Positions 38,502-47,474 of a stretch of DNA of 64,000 nt are shown here, piece after piece. Positions within the stretch are counted from its first letter, which is position 1. Each line of letters opens with the position of its first letter. The stretch lies in assembly GCF_000974985.2 (NCBI RefSeq), contig NZ_LAVA02000097.1, forward strand, positions 124,001-188,000, written 5' to 3'. The stretch is from Streptomyces mangrovisoli. Its GTDB lineage: Bacteria > Actinomycetota > Actinomycetes > Streptomycetales > Streptomycetaceae. The notes under the pieces are model-generated. The model searched no databases and was not told the origin of the DNA. It saw only the letters and a list, made by a program, of their open reading frames with translations. Both the position numbers and the translations under genes were made by a program.

Positions 38502-38630
38502 CTGACGGCACGGCCCCGGCAACCGTCACTCGGGGGCCGGGGCGACCCACCGCACCCGCCATGCCCGGCATGCCCGCCGCACGGGCCATACCCGCCGCGC
38601 CCCCCTGCGCTCCATACCCGCCGTGCCCGC

Positions 38631-39494
38631 CTACGTCGTTCGAGCGCACTCCGCGGCCAGGCGCAGGCTCTCCTCGACCGCGTACGGGATGTCGACGACC
38701 GGGAACAGCACGTGCCGTACCGTCCGTTCGGCGTCGACGACCAGGATCAGGCGCTTGTGGCGCAGCCGGCCCGCGCCGCGGAAGGTGGGCAGCCGCAGGG
38801 CCGCGGCCAACCGGTGGGCCGCGTCGGAGAGAAGCGGGAAGGGCAGCTCCTCTGCGCGGGCGAACTCCTCCTGTTCGTAGCCGAGTTGGGTGCTGATTCC
38901 GCGCAGGTCCACGCCCGCGCGCCGGAACTCCGGCCAGGCGTCCCGGAAGAGGCGGTTCTCCAGGGTGCAGCCCCCGGCTCCGGGGATGGGCCCCCATTCG
39001 ATGCCCGTGCCGGGATAGGTGAACAGCACGGTGGCGGCGGCGTCCGGTGGGACGAGGGGCGGTTGGCCGCCCCCGGTCGCGGGCAGCCGGAGGCCGTCCG
39101 GCAGGAGGGTGCCGGTCAGCGCCTGCATCCGCGTGTGTTCGGCGCCGTCCTCGGCCGCGGTGGCCGTGAGGCTGCCGTCGCCGAGAACCCAGCGGTCGCC
39201 CCAGTCCTGCATGGCGACGAGCAGCGGCAACAGCGCCGTACCGGCGTCGGTGAGCAGGTATTCGTACCGTACCGGCCGCCGTTGGTACAGGCTGCGGCTC
39301 AGTACGCCGCTCGCGACCAGTCGGCCGAGGCGCTCGGTGAGCACCTTGCGGGACAGGCCGAGCTCGGCGGCCAGCGCGTCGAAACGTACGTGGCCGCGGG
39401 CGACTTCCCGCAGTACCAGCACGTTCCACCAGTCCCCGAGGACCAGGGCCGCCTGTGCGACGCCGCAGGTCTCGTCCGCGTTGTGCATCCTCAT
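38631..39494 (-). CDS. HxlR-type regulator fused to a peroxiredoxin-like domain
   Basis: 287 residues. Residues 1-110 form an HxlR winged helix: CGVAQAALVLGDWWNVLVL, FDALAAELGLSRKVLTERLGRL, RRPVRYEYLLTDAG. Residues about 125-285 are a thioredoxin-fold redoxin of the AhpC/TSA-BCP type: GPIPGAGGCTLENRLFRD holds Cys176 at the BCP peroxidatic position, then DLRGISTQ, LPFPLLSDAAHRLA and LILVVDAERTVRHVLFP. Normally peroxiredoxin and regulator are separate, so this is a possible one-component redox sensor. TACTAT (39506-39501) ends 6 nt before the ATG. It is divergent from an enolase gene across a palindrome-rich 99-bp region. Confidence 0.85.
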   Translation of the reverse strand: MRMHNADETCGVAQAALVLGDWWNVLVLREVARGHVRFDALAAELGLSRKVLTERLGRLVASGVLSRSLYQRRPVRYEYLLTDAGTALLPLLVAMQDWGDRWVLGDGSLTATAAEDGAEHTRMQALTGTLLPDGLRLPATGGGQPPLVPPDAAATVLFTYPGTGIEWGPIPGAGGCTLENRLFRDAWPEFRRAGVDLRGISTQLGYEQEEFARAEELPFPLLSDAAHRLAAALRLPTFRGAGRLRHKRLILVVDAERTVRHVLFPVVDIPYAVEESLRLAAECARTT

Positions 39495-39502
39495 GCGTCC
39501 AT

Positions 39503-39544
39503 AGTAAGTTCCTTTTCGGGACTCACTTTGTTTCTGAGCGAAAC
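39503..39544. promoter_or_regulatory. Two adjacent inverted repeats between HxlR-redoxin and enolase genes
   Basis: Repeat one: AGTAAGTTCC (39503-39512) and GGGACTCACT (39518-39527), 8 of 10 positions complementary with a 5-nt centre, covering the -10 of the HxlR-redoxin gene. Repeat two: GTTTC (39530-39534) and GAAAC (39540-39544), 5-nt centre. The spacer is markedly AT-richer than its surroundings. Likely autoregulatory site of the HxlR-type protein, also controlling the enolase gene. Confidence 0.55.
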
Positions 39545-39593
39545 TTAACGCCCGCCGACGTCCGGGACGCGGGCCCAGCGTGGGGAGTTGACC

Positions 39594-40877
39594 GTGACCG
39601 CCATCAGCCGCGTCGTCGCACGGGAGATCATCGACAGCAGGGGCAATCCGACGGTCGAGGTGGACGTCGAACTCAGAGACGGTTCACTCGGCCGCGCGGC
39701 CGTTCCCTCCGGGGCCTCCACCGGCGCCCGGGAGGCGGTCGAACTGCGCGACGGCGACCCGGCCCGCTACCACGGCAAGGGGGTCCGTCGAGCGGTGGAC
39801 GCCGTGAACGAGGCCGTCGCGGACGCCGTCGTGGGCCTCGACGCGGAGGACCAGGCGACCGTCGACCACACCATGATCGAGCTGGACGGCACCGCCACCA
39901 AGTCCCGGCTCGGCGCCAACGCCCTGCTCGGCGTCTCCCTGGCCACCGCCAAGGCCGCGGCGGCCGCCCACCGGCTGCCGCTGTACCGCTACGTCGGCGG
40001 GGTCGACGCCCGCCTCCTCCCGGTGCCGATGATGAACATCGTCAACGGCGGCGCGCACGCCGACAATCCGCTGGACTTCCAGGAGTTCATGATCGCCCCG
40101 GTCGGCGCGGCCACCTTCGCCGAGGCCGTCCGCATGGGCTCCGAGGTCTTCCACACCCTGCGCGAGAGCCTTCTCGCCGCGGGCCACAGCGTCAACGTCG
40201 GCGACGAGGGCGGCTTCGCCCCCGATCTGCGCACCGCCGACGAGGCCCTCGACTTCGTCGTCCGCGCCATCGAGGAGAGCGGCTACAAGCCCGGCACCGA
40301 CATCACCCTCGTGATGGACCCGGCCACCTCGGAGTTCTTCCATGACGGCGTCTACGACTACGCAGGCGAGGGCGTCCGCCGCAGCCCCGCCGAACACGCC
40401 GACTACCTGGCCACGCTGGTCGACCGCTACCCCGTCGCCTCCATCGAGGACGCGATGGCCGAGGACGACCACGACGGCTGGCGCGACCTGACCGCCCGCC
40501 TCGGCGACCGCTGCCAGCTCACCGGCGACGACGTCTTCTGCACCAACGAGACGCTGCTGCGGGCCGGCATCCGGGACGGCATCGCCAACTCCGTGCTGGT
40601 GAAGGTCAACCAGATCGGCACCCTGACCGAGACGCTGGCCACCGTGTCCACCGCCCACCGCGCCGGATACACCGTCGTCATGTCCCACCGCTCCGGCGAG
40701 ACCGAGGACACGACCATCGCGGACCTCGCCGTCGCCACCGGCTGCGGCCAGATCAAGACCGGCTCGCTCTCCCGCGCCGACCGCACGGCGAAGTACAACC
40801 AACTCGTACGCATCGAGCAGGAGTTGGGTACGCAGGCCCGCTACGCCGGCCGGACGGCCCTCGGACTGCGCAGCTGA
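39594..40877 (+). CDS. eno: Phosphopyruvate hydratase (enolase)
   Basis: 427 residues from GTG 39594, GGGGAG at 7-nt spacing. All enolase signatures are present: VPSGASTGAREA, GGAHADNPLDFQEFM, the catalytic Glu in VNVGDEGGFAP, metal ligands in LVMDPATSEF, SIEDAMAEDD and GDDVFCTN, the catalytic Lys in LVKVNQIGTLTET, and SHRSGETEDTTIADLAVATG. It converts 2-phosphoglycerate to phosphoenolpyruvate. It stands alone, without ftsB/divIC neighbours that usually follow the primary actinomycete enolase, and sits across from an HxlR-redoxin regulator. It is therefore probably a second, conditionally expressed enolase such as S. coelicolor also carries. Confidence 0.95.
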   Translation: MTAISRVVAREIIDSRGNPTVEVDVELRDGSLGRAAVPSGASTGAREAVELRDGDPARYHGKGVRRAVDAVNEAVADAVVGLDAEDQATVDHTMIELDGTATKSRLGANALLGVSLATAKAAAAAHRLPLYRYVGGVDARLLPVPMMNIVNGGAHADNPLDFQEFMIAPVGAATFAEAVRMGSEVFHTLRESLLAAGHSVNVGDEGGFAPDLRTADEALDFVVRAIEESGYKPGTDITLVMDPATSEFFHDGVYDYAGEGVRRSPAEHADYLATLVDRYPVASIEDAMAEDDHDGWRDLTARLGDRCQLTGDDVFCTNETLLRAGIRDGIANSVLVKVNQIGTLTETLATVSTAHRAGYTVVMSHRSGETEDTTIADLAVATGCGQIKTGSLSRADRTAKYNQLVRIEQELGTQARYAGRTALGLRS

Positions 40878-40922
40878 CCCGCACGCGGCGGCGGATCGCC
40901 CCGTCCGGGTCCCGCGGAAATC

Positions 40923-40975
40923 CGGCACCCGGCACCCGGCGCCCGGCGCCCGGCGCCCGGCGCCCGGCGCCCGGC
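40923..40975. repeat. 7-bp microsatellite (CGGCRCC)
   Basis: Seven head-to-tail copies of CGGCACC/CGGCGCC run from 40923 to 40971 with a partial eighth. The array lies between the convergent enolase and cutinase genes and is a candidate for copy-number variation between strains. Confidence 0.85.
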
Positions 40976-40992
40976 CAGGATCTCCTCGTTCC

Positions 40993-41658
40993 TCAGCCCC
41001 GGGCGATCCGCTCCGCCGCGAACCGGGCTCCGTCGTCGACACTGCCGTTGAGGTGGTACGTCAAGTGGGCGGCGCCGTTGCGGCCGTTGCCGCAGACCGG
41101 GTCGCCGGTGTTGCAGAACTCCTTGGCCTTGGGACCGAACAGGTCGCTGGCCGAGGCGATCGTACGGCCCGACAGCCGCAGCGGGTTGCCGAAGACGACG
41201 ACCGCCTTGACCCGTGCGGCAAGTCCCTGGGGGATGGTCCGGCCGGTGCCCAGCTGCGTGCGGATCCCCAGGGCGATGTCGGTGACGCTGCCGCCCTGCG
41301 AGTAGCCGCCGAGCACGAACGACGTGCGGGGGCAGTTCGCCGCGGTGGACTCGACCTCCTCCGTCATGTCCGTGGCTCCGGGCCCGGCGCTCGTCTGGGC
41401 GAAGTTCGCCGCGTAGTCCACGGCGTACGAAGCGACGGTCCGGCCCGGCAGGGCGCTCTTGATGTCCTTCACGAGCGGGGTCCCGGTGATGCCGAGCCCC
41501 GGGGCCTCGCCGGTCCCGCGCGCGAAGACGACCTCGACGTCGGAGCACGGGGCCGCGGACGCCATGGACGGCAGCAGCGAGAGGCCGGCCGCGCTCAGCA
41601 CGCCGACGCCCGCGAGGGACACAAGGACACGACGACGCCGTGACGCACGATGGGACAT
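40993..41658 (-). CDS. Secreted cutinase-family esterase
   Basis: 221 residues from ATG 41658 with AAGGAGG at good spacing. Signal peptide: RRRRVLVSLAGVGVLSAAGL, cleavage near ASAAPC. The catalytic triad is readable: Ser in VLGGYSQGGSVTD (about residue 124), Asp in CNTGDPVCGNG (about 190), and His in GAAHLTYHLNG (about 203). Paired cysteines near the N-terminus (PCSDVEVVFARGT), and in ANCPRTS and FCNTGDPVC match the cutinase disulfides. It would hydrolyse cutin or other polyesters and lipids outside the cell. Confidence 0.93.
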   Translation of the reverse strand: MSHRASRRRRVLVSLAGVGVLSAAGLSLLPSMASAAPCSDVEVVFARGTGEAPGLGITGTPLVKDIKSALPGRTVASYAVDYAANFAQTSAGPGATDMTEEVESTAANCPRTSFVLGGYSQGGSVTDIALGIRTQLGTGRTIPQGLAARVKAVVVFGNPLRLSGRTIASASDLFGPKAKEFCNTGDPVCGNGRNGAAHLTYHLNGSVDDGARFAAERIARG

Positions 41659-41876
41659 GGAATTCCTCCTTGCCGTACGGGACTTACCGGCGCCGGGGAC
41701 GGCACCCGTACCCGGAGCGCACCAGCACCGTAAGGAGACCCGCGCCGCTCACGTATCGGTGAAATCACCAGTCGGCCACCGGTGGCCCGCTCGGGCGCGG
41801 ACCGGTAATGCCGCGGAACCGGACTCGCGGTTACCGCCCGCTCGCTACGATCGGCACAGCTGAACCACAGGGATCG

Positions 41877-43442
41877 GTGGTGCGCGTGGGGCATGAGGCG
41901 ACCGGCACGGACTCCGGCCCGAGCGACGCTCCCTCCATGCGAGACGAGCAACGTCCGCCCGCGGCCGACGAGATGGCGCTCGGCCTCCGCCTGTTGCGCG
42001 ACGGTCCCGTCTCCGACGCCCACCACCTCCTGCTGCTCGCGTCCGGCGCGCTGTGGAGGACCGACGTGGCCCGCTCGCGCGAGGCGGCGGTCCACGCCAC
42101 CCTCGCCGCCTGGTCGGCGGGCGACCGCGACGGCTACCTCACTGCGCTGGACGCACTGTGCCCCGGAGCCGGCCACCCCGACGGGAACCCGTCGGCCGAG
42201 GAGAACAGCTCTCCGACAGATGCCTTCTGGCGTGCCTACCGCGACGGCATGACAAGCGTCCTGCACGGCGACTTCGCCCGCGCCAACGCCCTGCTGGTCC
42301 CCCTGCTGAACGCGCTCAAGACGCGGCAGGAGGCCTCGCGGCTCCTGTCCGCGGGCACGATCGCCCTCATGCTGGGCGATCTCGCGACCGCACGGCAGAC
42401 CCTCGGCGCCGCACTGGCCGCGGCCCGCTCCGAAGGCGCCTCGGCGCTCCTCCCCCGGGTCCTGGAACACCTCGCCTACGCCGAACTGAGGGCGGGCAGA
42501 TACCACCAGGCCCGCGCACACGCGGAGGCCGGCCTGGAGGCCGCCTGCCGGCAGCCGCACCGCAATGCCGCGGCCGGCCTGTCCGCGGTGCTCGCCCTCG
42601 CCGCCTCCATCGCGGGCGACCCGGCCACGGTCGCCACACACGCGCGGTCGGCCCTGCGCACCGCCCATGCCCACGGACTGAGCCAGGCGCGAACCCTCGC
42701 CGAATGGGCGCGCGCCCGCGGCGAGTTGAGCGACGGCAACGCCGAGCAGGCCGCCGCGCGCCTGGCCCCACTGGTCCGCGCGGGACCGCGGCAGGGCCAC
42801 TTCGGACTGCGGATGATGGCGGTCCCCTGCTACGTCGAGGCCGCGGTCCTCGCCGGACACGACGGGGACGCGGAGGTGGAACAGCTCATCGACCAGTACG
42901 CCCGGTGGGCTTCACAGGGCGCGGATCCGGCGGCGCCGGCCGTCGTACTGCGCTGCCGGGCCCTGGTGGCGGACGACGAGCACAGCGAAGACCTCTTCAC
43001 CGCGGCCCTGACGCACCACGAGGCGGTCGACAGCCCCTACGAGCACGCCCGCACCCACCTCGCGTACGGGATGTGGCTGCGGCGCCGACGCCGTCCCGTC
43101 GAGGCGCGCCCTCAACTGCGCGCCGCCGTCGTGGGATTCGACCACTGCGGTGCCGACGTGTGGTCCGGGTACGCCGACGCCGAACTGAGGGCGGCCGGTG
43201 AGACGCCCACCGTCGCACCCGACCCGGGCCCCGGCCCGGCGCCGCTGACGACGTTGACCCCGCAGCAGTTGCGCATCGCCCGCTCGGTGGCGCGCGGGGC
43301 CACCAACCGCGAGGTGGCCCGGCAGCTGTCGATCAGCACCCGGACCGTCGAGTACCACCTGCGCAACATCTTCACCCGGCTCGGAGTGCGCTCACGGGTG
43401 GCGCTCGCCCGTCACCCTCAGATCAGCATGAGCAGTCCGTAG
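41877..43442 (+). CDS. LuxR-family regulator with helical-repeat sensor region
   Basis: About 521 residues; GTG codons at 41877, 41880 and 41886 are all possible starts. The C-terminal 65 residues hold a LuxR HTH: LTTLTPQQLRIARSVARGAT, NREVARQLSISTRTVEYHLRNI, FTRLGVRSRVALAR. The preceding 400 residues are TPR-like helical repeats (GDLATARQTLGAALAAARSE, LRAGRYHQARAHAEAGLEAA, GNAEQAAARLAPLVRAG), as in the C-terminal half of LAL regulators, but the N-terminal P-loop ATPase of that family is missing. It may be a truncated LAL-like regulator. The 3' end overlaps the convergent FG-GAP gene by 25 bp. Confidence 0.82.
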   Translation: MVRVGHEATGTDSGPSDAPSMRDEQRPPAADEMALGLRLLRDGPVSDAHHLLLLASGALWRTDVARSREAAVHATLAAWSAGDRDGYLTALDALCPGAGHPDGNPSAEENSSPTDAFWRAYRDGMTSVLHGDFARANALLVPLLNALKTRQEASRLLSAGTIALMLGDLATARQTLGAALAAARSEGASALLPRVLEHLAYAELRAGRYHQARAHAEAGLEAACRQPHRNAAAGLSAVLALAASIAGDPATVATHARSALRTAHAHGLSQARTLAEWARARGELSDGNAEQAAARLAPLVRAGPRQGHFGLRMMAVPCYVEAAVLAGHDGDAEVEQLIDQYARWASQGADPAAPAVVLRCRALVADDEHSEDLFTAALTHHEAVDSPYEHARTHLAYGMWLRRRRRPVEARPQLRAAVVGFDHCGADVWSGYADAELRAAGETPTVAPDPGPGPAPLTTLTPQQLRIARSVARGATNREVARQLSISTRTVEYHLRNIFTRLGVRSRVALARHPQISMSSP

Positions 43443-44866
43443 CCGCCCAGGACCGTCCCGGAGAGCTGGGTGAGTCCCACCGAGGAGGCCGTGAACATGC
43501 GGCTGCCGCTCGCGGTCGGTCCGGAGGTGGTGCCCGGGAACACCCAGACGGCGCCGGTGAAGTCGTTCTCGGAGGCGGCGCTGACCAGCAGTTCGGGTCT
43601 GCCGTCGCCGTTGACGTCACCGATGGCGACCGTGGTGCCGAACATGTCGTCGATCTCGGAGGTGCCCGGGACACCGGCGGTGTTCTGGGTGAAGGAGTAG
43701 GACCCGGTCCCGAGCGCACCCGTGCGGCGGCCGGGGATCACGGTCACCACACCCGCGCGGGAGTTCGAGGTCTCCAGCGGGGTCCCGACCACGATGTCGG
43801 CGGCTCCGTCCCCGTTGAGGTCGCCCACGGTCAGCGAGCCGCCGAAGCCGTCGTTGCTGGCGGAACTCCCGGGCACCCCGGCGGTGTTCTGCGTCAGCTC
43901 CACCGGCTCGGCGCCCGACGCGATCCCGCTCTTGGAGCCGTACCAGACAAGGATCCGGCCGCCGACCGCGCCGTCCACCCCCGGCGTGTACGGATCGTCG
44001 GGGTCGCCCACGACCAGGTCGGTGTACCCGTCGCCGTTGACGTCACCGGTGGCGGAGTCGAGGCCGTTGGCGTGGGTGAGGAGGTAGGTGGTGCCGGTGT
44101 TCAGGTAGATCTCGCCGCCGCTCAGATCGCTCAGCCGGTCGGTGTCGATGACCGGATCGGGGACGCCGTCCCGGTTGAAGTCGCCCAGGTCGACGCTGAT
44201 GACGGACGCGGTCCTGTTCTCGTATGCGACGACGCCGTGGGTCCCGGTGTGGCTGAACGGCCCGCTGACCAGGACCGTCCCCTGAACGCTCGCGATGGCG
44301 ACCCGGGTCTTCACCCCGGCGCCGTTCGACAGGGCCGCGATGTCGCTGCCGTAGCGGTCCTTCTCGACGGACCCGTCGAGGCCGGCGGGCTTCGACAGCA
44401 GAGTGGCGGTCGTGAGGCCGCTCTTGCTTCCCCACAGAACGGTGACCGAGCCCGCGTCGGTTCCCCCGCTCGTGTCCTCGTAGGGCGAGCCGACGAGCAG
44501 GTCAGCATAGCCGTCGTGGTTGAGGTCGGCCGTCGCGGTGGCCCAGCCGAAGCCGTCGCCCGTCTCGGCGGTGCCGGGCACCCCGGACGAGTTCTGCGTG
44601 AGGGTCTGCCGCTTCGAGGCGGACGACACCCCGCCCTTCGACCCGTACAGCACGACGACGGCTCCGGCCCCCTCCTTCCCGGAGACGTTCGCCCCCGGCG
44701 CGGGCAGCACCACATCGCGGTAGCCGTCGCCGTTGAAGTCCCCGGGCACCGCGCCGTGCACGGCACCGGCGGGCGCGACCGACAGTACCGACGCACTCAT
44801 CACGACGCCGATTACGACGACAGCGGATCGCCAACCCACCGCTCTGCCGGACCGGTTGCCCATCAT
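43418..44866 (-). CDS. Secreted FG-GAP/VCBS repeat protein (integrin-alpha-like)
   Basis: 482 residues. Signal peptide AVGWRSAVVVIGVVMSASVL to about PAGAVHG. Six to seven FG-GAP blades follow, each with a calcium-binding DxNxDGxxD loop: GDFNGDGYRDVVL, ADLNHDGYADLLVG, GDFNRDGVPDPVI, GDVNGDGYTDLVVG, GDLNGDGAADIVVG and GDVNGDGRPELLVS. The repeated phrase TQN(S/T)(S/A)GVPG marks blade boundaries. This is a β-propeller adhesion or binding module, extracellular, without a catalytic domain. Streptomyces encode many such proteins. Confidence 0.93.
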   Translation of the reverse strand: MMGNRSGRAVGWRSAVVVIGVVMSASVLSVAPAGAVHGAVPGDFNGDGYRDVVLPAPGANVSGKEGAGAVVVLYGSKGGVSSASKRQTLTQNSSGVPGTAETGDGFGWATATADLNHDGYADLLVGSPYEDTSGGTDAGSVTVLWGSKSGLTTATLLSKPAGLDGSVEKDRYGSDIAALSNGAGVKTRVAIASVQGTVLVSGPFSHTGTHGVVAYENRTASVISVDLGDFNRDGVPDPVIDTDRLSDLSGGEIYLNTGTTYLLTHANGLDSATGDVNGDGYTDLVVGDPDDPYTPGVDGAVGGRILVWYGSKSGIASGAEPVELTQNTAGVPGSSASNDGFGGSLTVGDLNGDGAADIVVGTPLETSNSRAGVVTVIPGRRTGALGTGSYSFTQNTAGVPGTSEIDDMFGTTVAIGDVNGDGRPELLVSAASENDFTGAVWVFPGTTSGPTASGSRMFTASSVGLTQLSGTVLGGYGLLMLI

Positions 44867-45106
44867 GACCCCCCACGGACTACGGACGGGTCCCCGAGCG
44901 GACCAACATCACGTACCGGATTCTAGGACCGGCCAGGCGATCTTGACCCGTGCGTTTTCGCAGGCCGGGCAGGCCGTCCCGCTTTCGGTGCTTTATCGCC
45001 CACGAGGGGGTCTCTCCCCCGCCGAGAACGCGACGTCCCCGGGCGCGTTTTGCCGAACCGGCAAAGGGAGTGGCAGCGCGGTGTGGTCCTGGGTGACGGT
45101 GGGCCC

Positions 45107-45853
45107 GTGACCGACGACATCGCAACGCAGCCCCCCGCCTCCCACGGCACCGCGACGCAGCCTCTCGCCTCCCGTGTCCCCCCGCCCGCGGACGCGTACG
45201 CAGGCGACCCTGCCGTACGGGCCGAGTGGGACGACCGGTACAACGAGCGGCACCAGCTGTGGAGCGGGCAGCCGAACGGGGCGCTCGTGGCGGAGGTCGC
45301 CGGACTCACCCCCGGGCGCGTGCTCGACGTCGGCTGCGGCGAGGGCGCGGACGCCATCTGGCTCGCCCGCCGCGGCTGGGACGTGACCGCGCTCGAGGTA
45401 TCGGGCGTGGCGCTGGAACGGGCGGCCGAGCACGCGCGAGACGCCGGGCAGGGGCGGGATGCCGGGCAGGTCCGGGGCACCGCTCTCGCCCTTCGCTGGG
45501 TACACGCCGAGCTCGTCGCGGCCGTGCTTCCGCCGGCCTCCTTCGACCTGGTCTCCGCTCAGTACCCGGCCCTGTTGCGCACCCCCGACGCGGCGGCCGA
45601 GCGGGCGCTGCTCGCCGCCGTCGCGCCCGGTGGCGTGCTGCTGGTCGTCCACCACGCGGGGATGGACACCCGGCACGCGGCCGACGGCGGCTTCGACCCG
45701 GCCGACTACGTCTGGCCCTCGATGATCGCCGAACTCCTCGACGACGACTGGGAGATCGAGGTGGACGAGCAGCGGCCCCGAGTGGCGCCCGAGGGCGGCG
45801 CGGGCGCGCACCACACCGACGACGTGGTGCTGCGCGCACGGCGACTGCGCTGA
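45107..45853 (+). CDS. Class I SAM-dependent methyltransferase
   Basis: 248 residues from GTG 45107; an earlier in-frame GTG at 45083 (AGGGAG upstream) is possible, and no strong SD decides it. WDDRYNERHQLWSGQPNGALV is the N-terminal pattern of the TehB/UbiE-like small methyltransferases. The SAM motif is RVLDVGCGEGADAIWLARRGW (about residue 63), then VTALEVSGVALERAAEHA, and PGGVLLVVHHAGM marks post-motif III. The substrate is unknown; such proteins often methylate thiols or small toxic acceptors. Convergent with the TerB-like gene. Confidence 0.87.
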   Translation: MTDDIATQPPASHGTATQPLASRVPPPADAYAGDPAVRAEWDDRYNERHQLWSGQPNGALVAEVAGLTPGRVLDVGCGEGADAIWLARRGWDVTALEVSGVALERAAEHARDAGQGRDAGQVRGTALALRWVHAELVAAVLPPASFDLVSAQYPALLRTPDAAAERALLAAVAPGGVLLVVHHAGMDTRHAADGGFDPADYVWPSMIAELLDDDWEIEVDEQRPRVAPEGGAGAHHTDDVVLRARRLR

Positions 45854-45900
45854 AGGAGCCTGGGAGACGGAGACGAGCTCGCCGCGGCCGCACCGGCCAG

Positions 45901-45940
45901 CTGATCGGCTGCCCGGTCGGCTGATCGGCTGCCCGGCCGG
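45901..45940. repeat. Two 20-bp tandem repeats
   Basis: CTGATCGGCTGCCCGGTCGG (45901-45920) is directly followed by a copy differing at one position (45921-45940). It lies in the 133-bp gap between convergent genes and may function as a terminator region. Confidence 0.75.
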
Positions 45941-45986
45941 CCTGCTCGCCGGACGGCCGGGCGCGGCAGGCACCCGCTGACGGCCG

Positions 45987-47126
45987 TCAGTCCCGGCGGC
46001 AGCGATCCCGCAGCTCGGAGATGACCGCCTTCTCGCGCGCGTTGACGTCACCGTCCACCGCGGCCACCCGCTCGGCCGCGTCGAGGACGTCGCTCAGATC
46101 GCCCGGCTCGGCGGCCACCCGCCGCCACACCTCGGCGGGTTCGACGTCGACGAGGTGCGCGAGTTCCTCGTCGACCACCTGATGCCGTTCCCGGGCCAGC
46201 CTGGTCAGGTGCCGCATCAGCAGGGCCTCGTCGTCGGCGATCTTCTGGTCCGCGTTCACGACGAGCCACGCGACCCACAGCATCAACTGAGGGTGCCTGC
46301 TGCGCTTGTTCAGGCCGTCGGCGACCTCGATCACCCGCGCCTCGTTCCGGAAGACGGCCTGCGCGTGCCGCCCCGCGACCAGGGTCGTCCAGCGGTTCAG
46401 CACCACCGCGAGGGGTACGCCGACCACCGGGATCCCGATCTTGATGACGTTGCGCTGGAGAAGGTACTTGCCCACGAAGGGGAGTCCCTTCGCGGCGGAC
46501 AGCACCGCCTTGGAGTAGAAGCGCTTGACCACCGGCCGCACCAGGGCGGGGACCGCCTTGACCACGCCCTCCCTGACCACCTCCCCGCCCCTGATGGTGA
46601 AGGCCACGCGGATCAGCTTCCACATGTCCTCGGGGTCGGTCAGGTCCAGCGGTATCCGGTAGAGGATCGCGACGTCGTAGGCCAGGCGGAGCTGGAGCCG
46701 GGTGGTGAACGCGACGTCGACCATCATGGTCGCGACGGCGGCCGGGACCGTCGCCGGCGAGGCACCACCGAGGCTGCCGAGGGTGGCGGCGACGGCGGCC
46801 GTGTAGGCCCCGGCCGACAGTCCGCCCTCCAGCGCGGCGTAGCGGGCCGCCATCTTGATCCGCTGATCGACGACGGCATCCGCGGGCACGCCCTCGTACC
46901 GCTCCTGGAAGTACTGCCAGTCGACCTTGTCGGTGTAGGAACCCAGGGCCTGGGCGCTGAGTTTGGTGAACCAGCTGCCCGACTTGATGTCGTTCGCGCT
47001 CAGCCCTGTGACGAACTCCCGTATCTCCTCCCGCTCCTGCTCGACGGCCTCGCGGTCCGCGTCCTCACCGCTCCCGGCATCGCCGACGGCGTCGGCCTCC
47101 ACGGTCTCCATCGGGACTTCGGTCAT
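45987..47126 (-). CDS. Hypothetical protein with membrane-associated core and TerB-like C-terminus
   Basis: 379 residues from ATG 47126, G-rich SD upstream. An acidic N-terminus (EADAVGDAGSGEDADREAVE) leads to a hydrophobic, Ala-rich middle (AYTAAVAATLGSLGGASPAT, IGIPVVGVPLAVVLNRWTTL) resembling EcsC-like membrane-associated proteins. The C-terminal about 110 residues (LMLWVAWLVVNADQKIADDEALLMRHLTRLARE, VDGDVNAREKAVISELRDR) have the tellurite-resistance TerB-like helical pattern with its DxxIxxxE acidic sites. Function unknown. Isolated gene. Confidence 0.65.
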   Translation of the reverse strand: MTEVPMETVEADAVGDAGSGEDADREAVEQEREEIREFVTGLSANDIKSGSWFTKLSAQALGSYTDKVDWQYFQERYEGVPADAVVDQRIKMAARYAALEGGLSAGAYTAAVAATLGSLGGASPATVPAAVATMMVDVAFTTRLQLRLAYDVAILYRIPLDLTDPEDMWKLIRVAFTIRGGEVVREGVVKAVPALVRPVVKRFYSKAVLSAAKGLPFVGKYLLQRNVIKIGIPVVGVPLAVVLNRWTTLVAGRHAQAVFRNEARVIEVADGLNKRSRHPQLMLWVAWLVVNADQKIADDEALLMRHLTRLARERHQVVDEELAHLVDVEPAEVWRRVAAEPGDLSDVLDAAERVAAVDGDVNAREKAVISELRDRCRRD

Positions 47127-47474
47127 CACAAACCCCCCAGACGATCCACTGCGCAACCAGGCACTGGCCGACCGGTCCGGACACCCCCACCGACGGCCGG
47201 ACATGACGGCCCGACAACCGAAACATCCGCTGATGGACGCCTCGTTGCGCCGCAACCCTAACGCGCCGTCACACGACCGACACACCACATGACCCACCCC
47301 GTCCGCCGCATCCACCGCGGCCGAGCAGGGCACACTCCGGCTCCGACCGGACCATCACCGACTACGGCCGCGCGCGGCCGCAACACGACCGGTGCGGGGC
47401 CGGCGCAGGGCCCGTGCAGCACCGGTGCAGGACCGGACGTGCAGCACCGGTGCAGGACCGGTGCACGGCGGGCG
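47127..47474. other. Intergenic region, no gene recognised
   Basis: 348 bp between two leftward genes. The first 160 nt are AT-richer and probably hold the promoter of the TerB-like gene. The remainder is very GC-rich and contains a 23-bp direct repeat with palindromic cores. I see no credible coding sequence. Confidence 0.6.
47414..47461. repeat. 23-bp direct repeat with GCACCGGTGC palindrome
   Basis: Two identical 23-bp copies (47414-47436 and 47439-47461) separated by AC. Each contains the perfect palindrome GCACCGGTGC (47419-47428 and 47444-47453). They lie just downstream of the TetR gene's stop codon. They could be tandem protein-binding sites or part of a terminator. Confidence 0.8.
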
